Positions 1 through 6,686 of a stretch of 34,289 nt of DNA are shown in pieces. Positions within the stretch are counted from its first letter, which is position 1, and each line of letters opens with the position of its first letter. The notes under the pieces were generated by a model. It was not told where the DNA came from, searched no databases, and worked only from the letters and a program-made list of their open reading frames with translations. The position numbers were made by a program, and so were the translations under genes. The stretch lies in the NCBI RefSeq assembly GCF_014655955.1, contig NZ_BNBO01000080.1:1-34289 (forward strand). The letters are read 5' to 3'. This DNA comes from Kitasatospora indigofera (lineage in GTDB: Bacteria > Actinomycetota > Actinomycetes > Streptomycetales > Streptomycetaceae).

Positions 1-377
1 ACGGCCTCGCCGGCGCCGCCGACGCCACCCTCGTCCTCAAACGCGCACGCGGCAAAGCCGACGGCGTCCTGCACATCACCGGCCGCGACGTCGACGAAGC
101 CGAACACGCACTCGCCTTCCAGCCCGACACCGGCAGCTGGCTCCTCCTCAACGGACCCGCCAGCGACCACACCATCGGCGACACCCGCGCCACCATCCTC
201 AGCCACGTCCGCGCCCACCCCGGCGCCCGCCCCAAGGACATCGCCACCGCCACCGGCCTCGACATCGACCTGGCCCGCCGCACCTGCTCCCGCATGGCCG
301 AAGCCGGCCAGCTCCACCGCGACGCCACCGGCGCCTACACCGCCCCCATCTCCCCGGACACCCTCCCCCTCACCTGA
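1..377 (+). CDS. RepA-like AAA-family ATPase, C-terminal part (truncated by window edge)
   Basis: The open frame enters from the left edge (first full codon at base 3) and stops at the TGA 375-377, giving 124 visible residues. The visible start reads GLAGAADATLVLKR and is followed by HITGRDVDEAEHAL. This resembles the end of the RecA-like core (AAA_25 type) of RepA/primase-associated ATPases in actinomycete integrative elements, where 'TGAAD..LVL.R' and 'GRD' recur. Residues about 65-105 (TRATILSHVRAHPGARPKDIATATG) look like a winged helix for DNA binding. Walker motifs would lie upstream, outside the window. It precedes an excisionase-like gene and a tyrosine integrase on the same strand, the usual rep-xis-int order of SLP1/pSAM2-like elements. 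The family call is from memory of these motifs; a DNA-helicase-like replication or maintenance role is inferred. Confidence 0.7.
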   Translation, partial: GLAGAADATLVLKRARGKADGVLHITGRDVDEAEHALAFQPDTGSWLLLNGPASDHTIGDTRATILSHVRAHPGARPKDIATATGLDIDLARRTCSRMAEAGQLHRDATGAYTAPISPDTLPLT

Positions 378-378
378 A

Positions 379-438
379 CTGTCCGGCCTGTCCTGCTGTC
401 CCGCCAGCCCGCCTGAGCTGCAACAACAGGCCGGACAG
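379..438. repeat. 13-bp perfect inverted repeat between rep and xis
   Basis: The arm CTGTCCGGCCTGT at 379-391 is exactly complementary to ACAGGCCGGACAG at 426-438, with 34 bases between. More CTGTCC/GGACA words lie just outside the arms, so the spot is rich in the same half-site. It starts two bases after the ATPase stop codon. It could end the upstream transcript, or be a repressor or Xis/Int binding site controlling the xis-int pair. No T-run follows, so neither role is proven. Confidence 0.5.
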
Positions 439-489
439 CACCCCGGACACGCTTCGCCGACTGTCCTGCCCAGCAAGGAGAACATCACC

Positions 490-678
490 GTGGCCAATCA
501 CCAGAACCTCAAGCTGCCTGAGGTGCTCGACGAGCTGGGCATGTCCCGCGCGGCCTTCTACCGGATGCGAGCGCGAGGCCAGGGTCCGCGCCTCATCAAG
601 CTGCCCAACCGTCAGATCCGCATTCGGCGAAGCGACCTCGACAGCTGGCTGTCCAGCCTTGAGGAAGTCCGTCACTGA
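490..678 (+). CDS. AlpA/MerR-like helix-turn-helix protein, probable excisionase
   Basis: This 62-residue protein begins at a GTG with AAGGAG at 475-480, nine bases upstream. It has the compact winged-helix layout of DNA-binding excisionases (HTH_17/AlpA): a recognition helix in 'DELGMSRAAFYRMRARG' and a wing in 'LPNRQIRIRRSDLDSWL', the usual '(R)xxxxDLxxWL' ending. In SLP1/pSAM2-type elements such a gene sits directly before int. The protein bends att DNA and pushes integrase toward excision, and may also regulate transcription. Here the integrase follows after 63 bases on the same strand, so they may share a transcript. The family is clear; the Xis role is inferred from position. Confidence 0.82.
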   Translation: MANHQNLKLPEVLDELGMSRAAFYRMRARGQGPRLIKLPNRQIRIRRSDLDSWLSSLEEVRH

Positions 679-741
679 CGCCACGCCCGTGCCCGGGCCC
701 CAAAGCGTCCGGGGCCCGCCCTTCCAACGAGAAGTGAGAGC

Positions 742-2109
742 ATGCCCAAGCCCACCTTCAAGGTCCGCATTTGGACCATCCGCGAGAACGTCAACCTCGG
801 CTCCAACACCTACGAGCTGAGGTGGAAGGTCGGCGATACGCCGTTCTCCAAGACCTTCAAGACCAAGACGCTCGCGGACGGCCGCCGAGCGAAACTCCTG
901 ACGGCGACCAAGGAAGGCGAGCCGTTCGACGAGGTCTCAGGACAGCCCATGTCCGAGGTCCGCGCGAAGGATGACGTGACCTGGTACGCCCATGCTCGGG
1001 ACTTCATCGAGATGAAGTGGTCGCCAGCCCCCGCCAAGACTCGTACGACGATCGCCGACATGCTGGCGACCGCCACCCCGGTGCTTGTGAAGTCTCGTCT
1101 CGGGATGCCCTCCACCGAGGACACACGCACCGCCCTCTACAGCTGGGCGTTCAACGTCAACCGCTGGCGCGAGGAGCCGCCTGCGAAGGTGCAGAAGGCC
1201 TTGGAATGGGTGGAACGCCAGTCTCTCTCTATGAGCGAGTTGGACGACCCGCTGGTGATGCGGAAGGTGCTAACCGCCTTCACTCGCAACATGGACGGGT
1301 CGATCTCCGCAGCATCGACTACTCGGCGGAAGCGCGCGATCTTTCACAATGCGCTGGGTTACGCCATCGAGGCTCGCCGACTCAAGCACAACCCACTTCA
1401 CTCGGTGCAGTGGACGGCGCCGGCAGCGACCGAGCAGGTCGACCCGGCGGTGGTGGCCAACCCGCGGCAGGTGCGGAAGCTACTCGCCGGAGTGGCCGAA
1501 CAGGGCAAGAGGGGCGAGCACCTCAAAGCATTCTTCGGCTGCCTCTACCATGCAGGTCTCCGGCCGGCCGAGGCTGTTTGGTTGCGCCGGACGAACTGCG
1601 ACCTGCCACCCACAGGGTTCGGACTGCTGTCGCTCGACGGTTCGCGGCCCCGCGTGGGTAGCTCGTGGACGGATAGCGGCGACTCCCACGACGACCGAGG
1701 TCTGAAGTGGCGGCCGGTCAAGGACACCCGGCCTGTCCCCATTCCGCCCGAGCTGGTCGCGACGCTTCGCGAGCACATCGGGACCTACGGAGTTGCCCCG
1801 GACGGGCGATTGTTCCGGACTTCCCGAGGCGGGCTGGTCCAAGAGAGCGGGTATGGAGTCGTCTGGAAAAGGGCCCGAGAAGCCGCCCTCACCCCCGAAC
1901 AGGTCGCCTCGCCGCTGGCAACCCGCCCATATGACCTTCGCCACGCGGGGATCTCCTTGTGGCTGAATTCTGGAGTGGATCCCGCCGAGTGCGCCCGACG
2001 GGCCGGCCACAGCATCGCGGTTCTTCTCCGGGTCTACGCGAAGTGCCTCGACGGTGCGACCGACGCGGCGAACAAGCGGATCGCGGAGGCCCTCCTGGGC
2101 TGGGAGTGA
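742..2109 (+). CDS. Tyrosine recombinase (integrase) of an actinomycete integrative element
   Basis: The 455-residue protein starts at ATG with GAGAAGTGAGAG just upstream. An N-terminal SAM-like/arm-binding part (about 1-230) precedes the catalytic domain. Visible catalytic residues are Arg274 in 'HAGLRPAEA', a candidate Lys327 in 'LKWRPVK', Arg400 in 'RPYDLRHAG', His423 in 'RAGHS' and the nucleophile Tyr432 in 'LLRVYAK'. The box II histidine is Tyr (YDLRH), which is common in Streptomyces element integrases. Length and motifs are complete, so the enzyme looks intact. It would catalyse site-specific integration and excision at a tRNA 3' end; a tRNA-Tyr-like 3' segment lies 180 bp downstream (2290-2328). 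Integrase next to the attachment site and next to yajQ matches my recollection of SLP1 in S. coelicolor. That likeness is from memory, not a search. Confidence 0.93.
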   Translation: MPKPTFKVRIWTIRENVNLGSNTYELRWKVGDTPFSKTFKTKTLADGRRAKLLTATKEGEPFDEVSGQPMSEVRAKDDVTWYAHARDFIEMKWSPAPAKTRTTIADMLATATPVLVKSRLGMPSTEDTRTALYSWAFNVNRWREEPPAKVQKALEWVERQSLSMSELDDPLVMRKVLTAFTRNMDGSISAASTTRRKRAIFHNALGYAIEARRLKHNPLHSVQWTAPAATEQVDPAVVANPRQVRKLLAGVAEQGKRGEHLKAFFGCLYHAGLRPAEAVWLRRTNCDLPPTGFGLLSLDGSRPRVGSSWTDSGDSHDDRGLKWRPVKDTRPVPIPPELVATLREHIGTYGVAPDGRLFRTSRGGLVQESGYGVVWKRAREAALTPEQVASPLATRPYDLRHAGISLWLNSGVDPAECARRAGHSIAVLLRVYAKCLDGATDAANKRIAEALLGWE

Positions 2110-2240
2110 CCGCCGGGTCCAGGAGCGGTCCCACGCATGTCCCACACACACTGGTCAGAGGCGGTACATGAGTGAGACAAGCTGGGACTTTAGGTGCTTT
2201 TCGACCACCGCTCGACCTGCGCCTCTGAGCCAAACGAAAG

Positions 2241-2276
2241 CGGCCCCTGACTTGCGTTTCCGCAGGTCAGGGGCCG
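2241..2276 (+). terminator. Strong hairpin after the integrase gene
   Basis: A 16-base arm (2241-2256) pairs with 2261-2276 around a TTTC loop; the only imperfection is one G-U type pair. TTCCGTT follows. It would end the xis-int transcript, and it also insulates the tRNA/attachment region from the element. Confidence 0.75.
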
Positions 2277-2289
2277 TTCCGTTATCCGG

Positions 2290-2336
2290 TGGCTGGTGCA
2301 GGGTTCGAACCTGCGTAGCTTGCGCGACAACCAGCC
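2290..2336 (-). pseudogene. tRNA-Tyr-like remnant lacking D and anticodon arms (attachment-site core)
   Basis: On the minus strand the 3' half of a tRNA is intact. There is a 5-bp T-stem GCAGG/CCTGC around TTCGAAC, the acceptor strand ACCAGCC, then discriminator A; CCA is not encoded. The preceding GTCGCGCAAGCTAC aligns with the long variable arm of bacterial tRNA-Tyr (E. coli has GTCATCGACTTCGA there). No anticodon arm follows. Instead GGCTGGT at 2330-2336 could be the matching 5' acceptor strand: seven perfect pairs with 2291-2297. The layout reads as a tRNA in which about 45 bases (D arm, anticodon arm and the start of the variable arm) were lost at a GTC microhomology. The other reading is that only the att core is present and GGCTGGT is chance. 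The tRNA-Tyr identity comes from the variable arm and T-arm only. Confidence 0.6.
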
Positions 2337-2552
2337 AGGGATGTGTTTCGCGGGGCTTGCCCCGTTCGACTCGGTAAACGATACCTGATGACAGGGGGTG
2401 GTCCGCCACTCGATCGGTCACATGATGATCAAGGGCTCCCCCCGGCTGTCGGGGGCGGCGACGGGGCCGCGCTGGATAGGCTGGGGAGGCGGTCTGCCCC
2501 GTGGGGCGGGCCCCTGCCAGTGAAGCCAGAGCATCAAGGAGACCAAGACACC

Positions 2553-3041
2553 ATGGCCGACTCCAGTTTCGACATCGTCTCGAAGGTCGAGTGGCAGGAG
2601 GTCGACAACGCGATCAACCAGACCTCCCGCGAGATCGCCACCCGCTTCGACTTCAAGAACGTCGGCGGCGAGGTCAAGCGGTCGGGCGAGAAGATCGAGA
2701 TGAAGGCCAACGGCGAGGAGCGCGTCAAGGCGATCCTGGACGTGCTGAAGGACAAGTTCATCAAGCGGGGCCTGTCCCTGAAGGCGCTGGACGCGGCCGA
2801 GCCGCAGCTGTCCGGCAAGGAGTACAAGATCTTCGCGGACGTGAAGGAGGGCATCTCCCAGGACGATGCCAAGAAGGTCGCGAAGATCATCCGGGACGAG
2901 GGCCCCAAGGGCGTGAAGGCCCAGGTCCAGGGTGACGAGCTGCGCGTCAGCTCGAAGAGCCGGGACGACCTTCAGGCCATCCAGGCCCTGCTGAAGGGCA
3001 AGGACCTGGACTTCGCGATCCAGTTCGTGAACTACCGCTGA
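2553..3041 (+). CDS. yajQ: YajQ family nucleotide-binding protein
   Basis: The protein has 162 residues, the normal length for the family. It opens MADSSFDIVSKVEWQEVDNA and ends DLDFAIQFVNYR, both signatures of YajQ (DUF520). The family folds as two RRM-like domains; relatives bind nucleotides or RNA, and some bind cyclic di-GMP and act on transcription. The true start is the ATG at 2553, preceded by AAGGAGACC at 2536-2544; the frame is open further upstream but that part has no family likeness. It lies directly beyond the integrated element and is followed by a perfect hairpin terminator. The 216 bases upstream hold a plausible promoter, but I cannot place one with confidence. The physiological role in actinomycetes is not known to me. 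Confidence 0.95.
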   Translation: MADSSFDIVSKVEWQEVDNAINQTSREIATRFDFKNVGGEVKRSGEKIEMKANGEERVKAILDVLKDKFIKRGLSLKALDAAEPQLSGKEYKIFADVKEGISQDDAKKVAKIIRDEGPKGVKAQVQGDELRVSSKSRDDLQAIQALLKGKDLDFAIQFVNYR

Positions 3042-3060
3042 CCCGGCGCCCCGCGCCGCC

Positions 3061-3094
3061 GAAGAGGGTCCCGATCCCGGTCGGGACCCTCTTC
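3061..3094. terminator. 14-bp perfect hairpin after yajQ
   Basis: Arms 3061-3074 (GAAGAGGGTCCCGA) and 3081-3094 are exactly complementary with a six-base loop. It lies 20 bases after the yajQ stop and also faces the minus-strand gene ending at 3194, so it can serve both directions. Confidence 0.85.
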
Positions 3095-3193
3095 GCGTGC
3101 CCGGGGCATCCCGGGCCCGGAGCGCCGGGTCGCCGTGGCCGCCGTGGCCGCCGTGGCCGCCGTTCTGCGGCTACCGCGTCGCGGTTCGCGCGG

Positions 3194-4006
3194 TCAGCGC
3201 GTCGCCGTGGCCGCCGCCCTGCCGGCCGTCGCGGCGTCGGTCAGCGCCTTGGCCCTGGCCTTCAGCTGGTCGAGCTGCTCCCGCAGCACCGGCCCCGAGA
3301 GCTGGGAGGAACTCCGGGCCGGGGCGTTCGGTGACGTTCCCGCCGGGGTCCTGGCCGCCGTACCGGCCGGGGCCTTGGGCGCCGGGGCCGCCGGAGGCCT
3401 GGCGGCCGTCGTCGCCCGGGGACCGGCCGCGGGCACCGAGCCCTTCGGCTGCTGCTCGGCGGGCGCCGGGACCGGCGCGGCCGGGAGCCGGCCGAGCAGG
3501 GACTGCACGGTCGCCTGGAGGTCGGCGAGCAATTGTTGCAGTGCGCCCGTGTCCGGTGCGGTGGCCGAACCGAGCACGGTACCGAGCAGGCCGGTGACCT
3601 GGCCGAGGACGTCACCGAGGCCGCCGAGTGCGGTGGTGAGGTCGGGCAGCGCGGGCAGCGCCGGCAGTGCGGGGAGCGCCGGCAGGCCTGAGATGTCGGG
3701 GAGTTCGGGCAGGGCCGGGGTGGCCGGCACCGCCGGCAGGTCCGTGGCCGGCAGCCCGGCGGCCGGCGGGTCCACGGCCGGCAGGGCCGCCACGGGTGTG
3801 CCGTCGGCGGGTGTGTCCTCGGCCGGCGCCACGGCTGCGGGCCGGACGGGTATGCGGGGGGCGGTCACCGCGGCCGGGGCCGCGAAGGAGCCCGGGGCGC
3901 CCCGGCCGGGGAGTTCGGTCCGGCCGGAAGCGGTGGCGGACGCAGCGGTGACGGTGGTCAGCCCGATGGCTGTGGTCAGCGCGGCGGCCATCCAGATGGC
4001 ACGCAT
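3194..4006 (-). CDS. Secreted Ala/Pro-rich protein of unknown function
   Basis: This is a 270-residue low-complexity protein. The N-terminus (MRAIWMAAALTTAIGLTTVTAASATA) is a good Sec signal peptide with cleavage near residue 26. The mature part is Ala/Pro-rich, with a run LPALPALPALPALPDL near residues 108-123. A more regular stretch 'TTALGGLGDVLGQVTGLLGTVLG' and 'GALQQLLADLQATVQSLLGRL' follows and looks like two amphipathic helices. The C-terminus is again Pro/Ala-rich and ends in a basic helix (LREQLDQLKARAKALTDAA). I recognise no catalytic domain. It resembles the helical, Ala-rich secreted proteins found widely in Streptomyces, perhaps envelope-associated. It has its own promoter region (4007-4129). 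Confidence is good for a secreted protein, low for any function. Confidence 0.7.
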   Translation of the reverse strand: MRAIWMAAALTTAIGLTTVTAASATASGRTELPGRGAPGSFAAPAAVTAPRIPVRPAAVAPAEDTPADGTPVAALPAVDPPAAGLPATDLPAVPATPALPELPDISGLPALPALPALPALPDLTTALGGLGDVLGQVTGLLGTVLGSATAPDTGALQQLLADLQATVQSLLGRLPAAPVPAPAEQQPKGSVPAAGPRATTAARPPAAPAPKAPAGTAARTPAGTSPNAPARSSSQLSGPVLREQLDQLKARAKALTDAATAGRAAATATR

Positions 4007-4129
4007 AGGAAACGCATCCTCTCGGTGTGGTTCAGGCGATGTGCCTGTTCCACACGTTGAGTCACCGGAGTTGGCCCGGCCAGCCTTCCTACGCCGAATG
4101 ATTCACCACCCGGGTGGCGCACCGGGAGC

Positions 4130-4155
4130 GGCGGGCCGGCGACGGCCGGCCCGCC
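4130..4155 (-). terminator. GC-rich hairpin downstream of the ArsR-like regulator
   Basis: GGCGGGCCGG at 4130-4139 pairs exactly with 4146-4155 around a six-base loop, about 80 bases after the regulator's stop on the minus strand. No U-tract follows, which is normal for this genus. The rest of 4007-4235 holds only the upstream region of the secreted-protein gene, including a 12-bp palindrome CCACCCGGGTGG near 4107-4118. Confidence 0.5.
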
Positions 4156-4235
4156 GGCCCCGGCAACACCGGCGGCTCCGACGGATGCCCCAACTCAACT
4201 GCCACGCACCCTGATTGTCGCCTCGACGGCGAGTG

Positions 4236-4892
4236 TCAGCCGGCCGGGTCGGCAGCGGTGCCGGCGCCGGCCGCGCGGACCGCACCGGCCTCGGCGGCCG
4301 GTACGCCGTACAGCAGGGCGAAGGCGGTGACTTCGACGGCGTCGGGAGCGGTACTCCTTTCCTCGGCGGCGAGTTCGTCGAAGATGGCACCCAACTCCCG
4401 CCGCAGGCGCACCATCCGCTCCGGATCGAGCCGCACGGCGAAGTGGGCGACGAACGCGGGCGGGCCGGCCGAGCCGTCGTCCGGCGCGCTGAAGTCGAGC
4501 TTGCCGTCCCGGACTTGGATCCGGAAGCCGTCGCGGACCAGGTCGATCGCGGCGAGCACGGCGTCCACCGCCTCGGTCCGGGTCTCGGAGCCGGCCGAGA
4601 ACATCTCCCGGGACAGCCGCAACGACCCCTGGGCGGCCACGTACCGGCTCTCGACGATGCCGGAGACCAGCCGGGTGCCGGCGACGGCGATCAGTCCGAC
4701 CGCCTCCAACTGCTTGATGTGCCGGTAGAGCTTGGTCTGCGGCTCACCGAGGGCGGCGGCGAGCTCCTTGACCGTCTGGGGTTCGCCCTCGGCCCGCATC
4801 AGGGCGCTGATGATGGCCAGCCGGACGGGATCGGCGAGCGCTTTCAGCGTCGCGACGTCGTTCACCTGGCGTTCTTTGGCTTTGTCGACCAC
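4236..4892 (-). CDS. ArsR-like winged-helix transcriptional regulator
   Basis: The N-terminal domain is an ArsR/HTH_20 winged helix. 'LKALADPVRLAIISALM' is the classic first helix and 'TVKELAAALGEPQTKLYRHIKQLEAVGLI' the helix-turn-helix. The remaining ~120 residues form a ligand- or dimer-type domain with no metal-binding Cys motif, so this is not a simple arsenic sensor. I chose the GTG at 4890-4892 (VVDKAKERQV); an in-frame TTG at 4931 gives 13 unlikely extra residues. It faces an MFS exporter gene across an intergenic region with repeated and inverted TCATTCAC words, so it probably represses that exporter and itself. Length from the chosen start is 218 residues. Confidence 0.85.
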   Translation of the reverse strand: MVDKAKERQVNDVATLKALADPVRLAIISALMRAEGEPQTVKELAAALGEPQTKLYRHIKQLEAVGLIAVAGTRLVSGIVESRYVAAQGSLRLSREMFSAGSETRTEAVDAVLAAIDLVRDGFRIQVRDGKLDFSAPDDGSAGPPAFVAHFAVRLDPERMVRLRRELGAIFDELAAEERSTAPDAVEVTAFALLYGVPAAEAGAVRAAGAGTAADPAG

Positions 4893-4924
4893 GGGCCCAC
4901 TGTCGCAGCCCGTCCACCCTTGCG

Positions 4925-4966
4925 CAATCAATCACCCAACGGCAATCATTCACTCAAGCGTGAATG
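4925..4966. promoter_or_regulatory. Candidate operator for the ArsR-like regulator / MFS pair
   Basis: CAATCAATCAC (4925-4935) and CAATCATTCAC (4943-4953) are direct repeats 18 bp apart. The second is also the left arm of an inverted repeat, CATTCAC (4947-4953) with GTGAATG (4960-4966). This is an AT-rich island in very GC-rich DNA between divergent genes, as expected for a winged-helix repressor site. Binding by the neighbouring regulator is inferred. Confidence 0.6.
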
Positions 4967-4993
4967 CTTCCGCTAACGCAAAAGGGGTGGGGT

Positions 4994-6508
4994 ATGACCA
5001 TGACCGGGGTCTCGCCGTCGACGGATCAGGACACCGTGGGACAGGGCGGGATGGGGCTGGGCGGGGTGGGGCTGGGCGGGGTGGGGCTGAGCGGGGCCGC
5101 GCAGGACGCGACGGAGCAGTGCCCCGGACAGGGGCCGGCGACGGCGCGGGGGACGACGGCCGGGACGGCGCAGGCGGAGCAGACGGGGACGGGCCCGGAC
5201 CGGGCGGACCGGGCGGACCGGGCGGACCGGAAGCCGGCGCAGCCGGTCCCGCTGCGCCGCAACCTGCGCTTCCAGCTGCTCTGGGGCGGATCGGCCGCCT
5301 CCACGCTGGGGCTGCACGTCACCGACACCGCGTACCCGCTGCTGCTGCTCGCGATGACCGGATCGTCCACGCTGGCCGGTGCGTTCGGGGCGCTCCAGAT
5401 GGCTGCGTCGGTGCTGTGCGGGGTGCACGGCGGGTCGGTCGCCGACCGGTACGACCGCCGCCGGGTGCTGATCGCGGCGGACTCCGTCCGGCTGCTGGCC
5501 ACCCTGAGCGTGCCGCTCGCGATGGCGCTGGACGCCTTCAGCGTCGCGCACGCGCTGCTGGTCGCCGTGGTGACCGGGGCGACGCTCGCCTACAGCGGGC
5601 CGGTCCGGCTGCTGGCCGTCCGTTCGGTGGTGGCGCCGGAGCAGCTGCGGCAGGCGCTGGCGCAGGACGAGGCGCGGATGAGCGGCGCGGGGCTGGCCGG
5701 GCCGCCGCTGGCCGGGCTGCTGCTGGGGGCCGGGCGGGCGGTACCGTTCCTCGGCGCCGCGCTGGCCTCGCTGCTGTCCCTGGCGACCGCCTGCCTGGTG
5801 CGCTTCCCCGGCCGGGCCGAACCGGCCGCACCCGCTGACGCGGCCCCGGCCGACACGGTGGCCGACGAGGCGACCGGCACGACGACGGGCGCGGCAGCGG
5901 CCGCGAAGGACTCCGGCGCCCTCGCGGGCTTCCGCCACCTGCTCGCGGACCGGACGCTGCGCTCGACGCTGGCGGTGGTGTTCGGCATCAACCTGGTCGG
6001 TTCGGCGGTGGTCCTGCCGGTGATCGTGGTGCTCCGGGACCAGGGCGTGTCCAGCGGCGGGATCGGGCTGGCGCTGGCCGGCGAGGCGGTCGGTGCGATG
6101 GCCGGCGCGCTGCTGGTCGCCCGGCTGCACCGGCTGGCCGGGCCGGGCGCGCTGCTGCTGGCCGTGGCCTGGTTCGCCGTCCCGCTGTTCCTCGCGCCGC
6201 TGCTGCCGGGTGGCGCGGTGACGGTGTTCGCGGCGCTGTTCCTGATGGGGCTCGGGGTCCCGGCCCTGCGGGTGATGATCGACATCCTGGTGTTCCAGCA
6301 GGTCGCCGAGGAGCTGCGCGGGCGGGTGATCGCGGCCACCATGACGCTGTTCACCGTCGGGATGCCGGCCGGGCTGTTCGGCAGCGGCGTGCTGCTCGAC
6401 CACGTGGCACCGGGCACCGCGCTGGCCGTGCTGGCCCTCCTGCTCGCCCTCGGCCTGCTGCCGGCGACCTTCGACCGGACCTTGCGCCGCGCCGGCTGGC
6501 CCGCCTGA
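4994..6508 (+). CDS. MFS transporter, EntS/MFS_3-like exporter
   Basis: This 504-residue protein has about ten to twelve hydrophobic segments. It shows the MFS loop 2-3 motif 'GGSVADRYDRRRVL' and a second-half helix set typical of the MFS_3 (enterobactin or macrolide exporter-like) group. ATG 4994 is preceded by AAAGGGGTGGGG, so it is preferred over the ATG at 4964. The first ~85 residues are odd: Gly-, Ala- and charge-rich sequence made partly by 15-bp and 9-bp DNA repeats (GLGGVGLGGVGLSG; RADRADRADR), before the conserved 'PLRRNLRFQLLWGGSAAS'. The true start could be further in, but the good ribosome site argues the tail is translated. It probably exports a small molecule under control of the divergent ArsR-like protein; the substrate is unknown. 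Confidence 0.85.
   Translation: MTMTGVSPSTDQDTVGQGGMGLGGVGLGGVGLSGAAQDATEQCPGQGPATARGTTAGTAQAEQTGTGPDRADRADRADRKPAQPVPLRRNLRFQLLWGGSAASTLGLHVTDTAYPLLLLAMTGSSTLAGAFGALQMAASVLCGVHGGSVADRYDRRRVLIAADSVRLLATLSVPLAMALDAFSVAHALLVAVVTGATLAYSGPVRLLAVRSVVAPEQLRQALAQDEARMSGAGLAGPPLAGLLLGAGRAVPFLGAALASLLSLATACLVRFPGRAEPAAPADAAPADTVADEATGTTTGAAAAAKDSGALAGFRHLLADRTLRSTLAVVFGINLVGSAVVLPVIVVLRDQGVSSGGIGLALAGEAVGAMAGALLVARLHRLAGPGALLLAVAWFAVPLFLAPLLPGGAVTVFAALFLMGLGVPALRVMIDILVFQQVAEELRGRVIAATMTLFTVGMPAGLFGSGVLLDHVAPGTALAVLALLLALGLLPATFDRTLRRAGWPA
5051..5095 (+). repeat. Three 15-bp tandem repeats in the MFS N-terminal tail
   Basis: Units at 5051-5065, 5066-5080 and 5081-5095 differ at one or two bases and encode [M/V]GLGG/S repeats. 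The period is a multiple of three, so copy changes keep the reading frame. Confidence 0.85.
5198..5230 (+). repeat. 9-bp tandem repeats (GACCGGGCG) in the MFS N-terminal tail
   Basis: Three full GACCGGGCG units and a partial fourth encode (D-R-A)n. Like the 15-bp set upstream, the units are in frame and look like slippage products. Confidence 0.85.
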
Positions 6509-6686
6509 CCGGGCACCCGGCCGCGCCGTCACCGGGCCGTTCCGCCCCGCCCGGGGGCGGCGGAGCGGCACGCCGGCGGACCTGACAGTCGATCACCCGT
6601 GCGGGTGCGCGCGACGTGCGGGACCACTGGCATCCGGGTGAACTTGGCCTCAGGCGGTCCGAGCGGGCCGCCCAGGAGGAGGCCTG

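Noticed and set aside
2290..2336. Plus-strand tRNA reading of the attachment region
   Set aside because: The T-loop is nearly palindromic, but only the minus strand gives TTCGAAC in the right register with a 3' acceptor strand and a tRNA-Tyr-like variable arm.
4973..6571. Long minus-strand frame opposite the MFS gene, and similar frames opposite other genes
   Set aside because: These are Arg/Gln/His/Pro-rich antisense shadows caused by GC-rich codon positions; none shows a domain.
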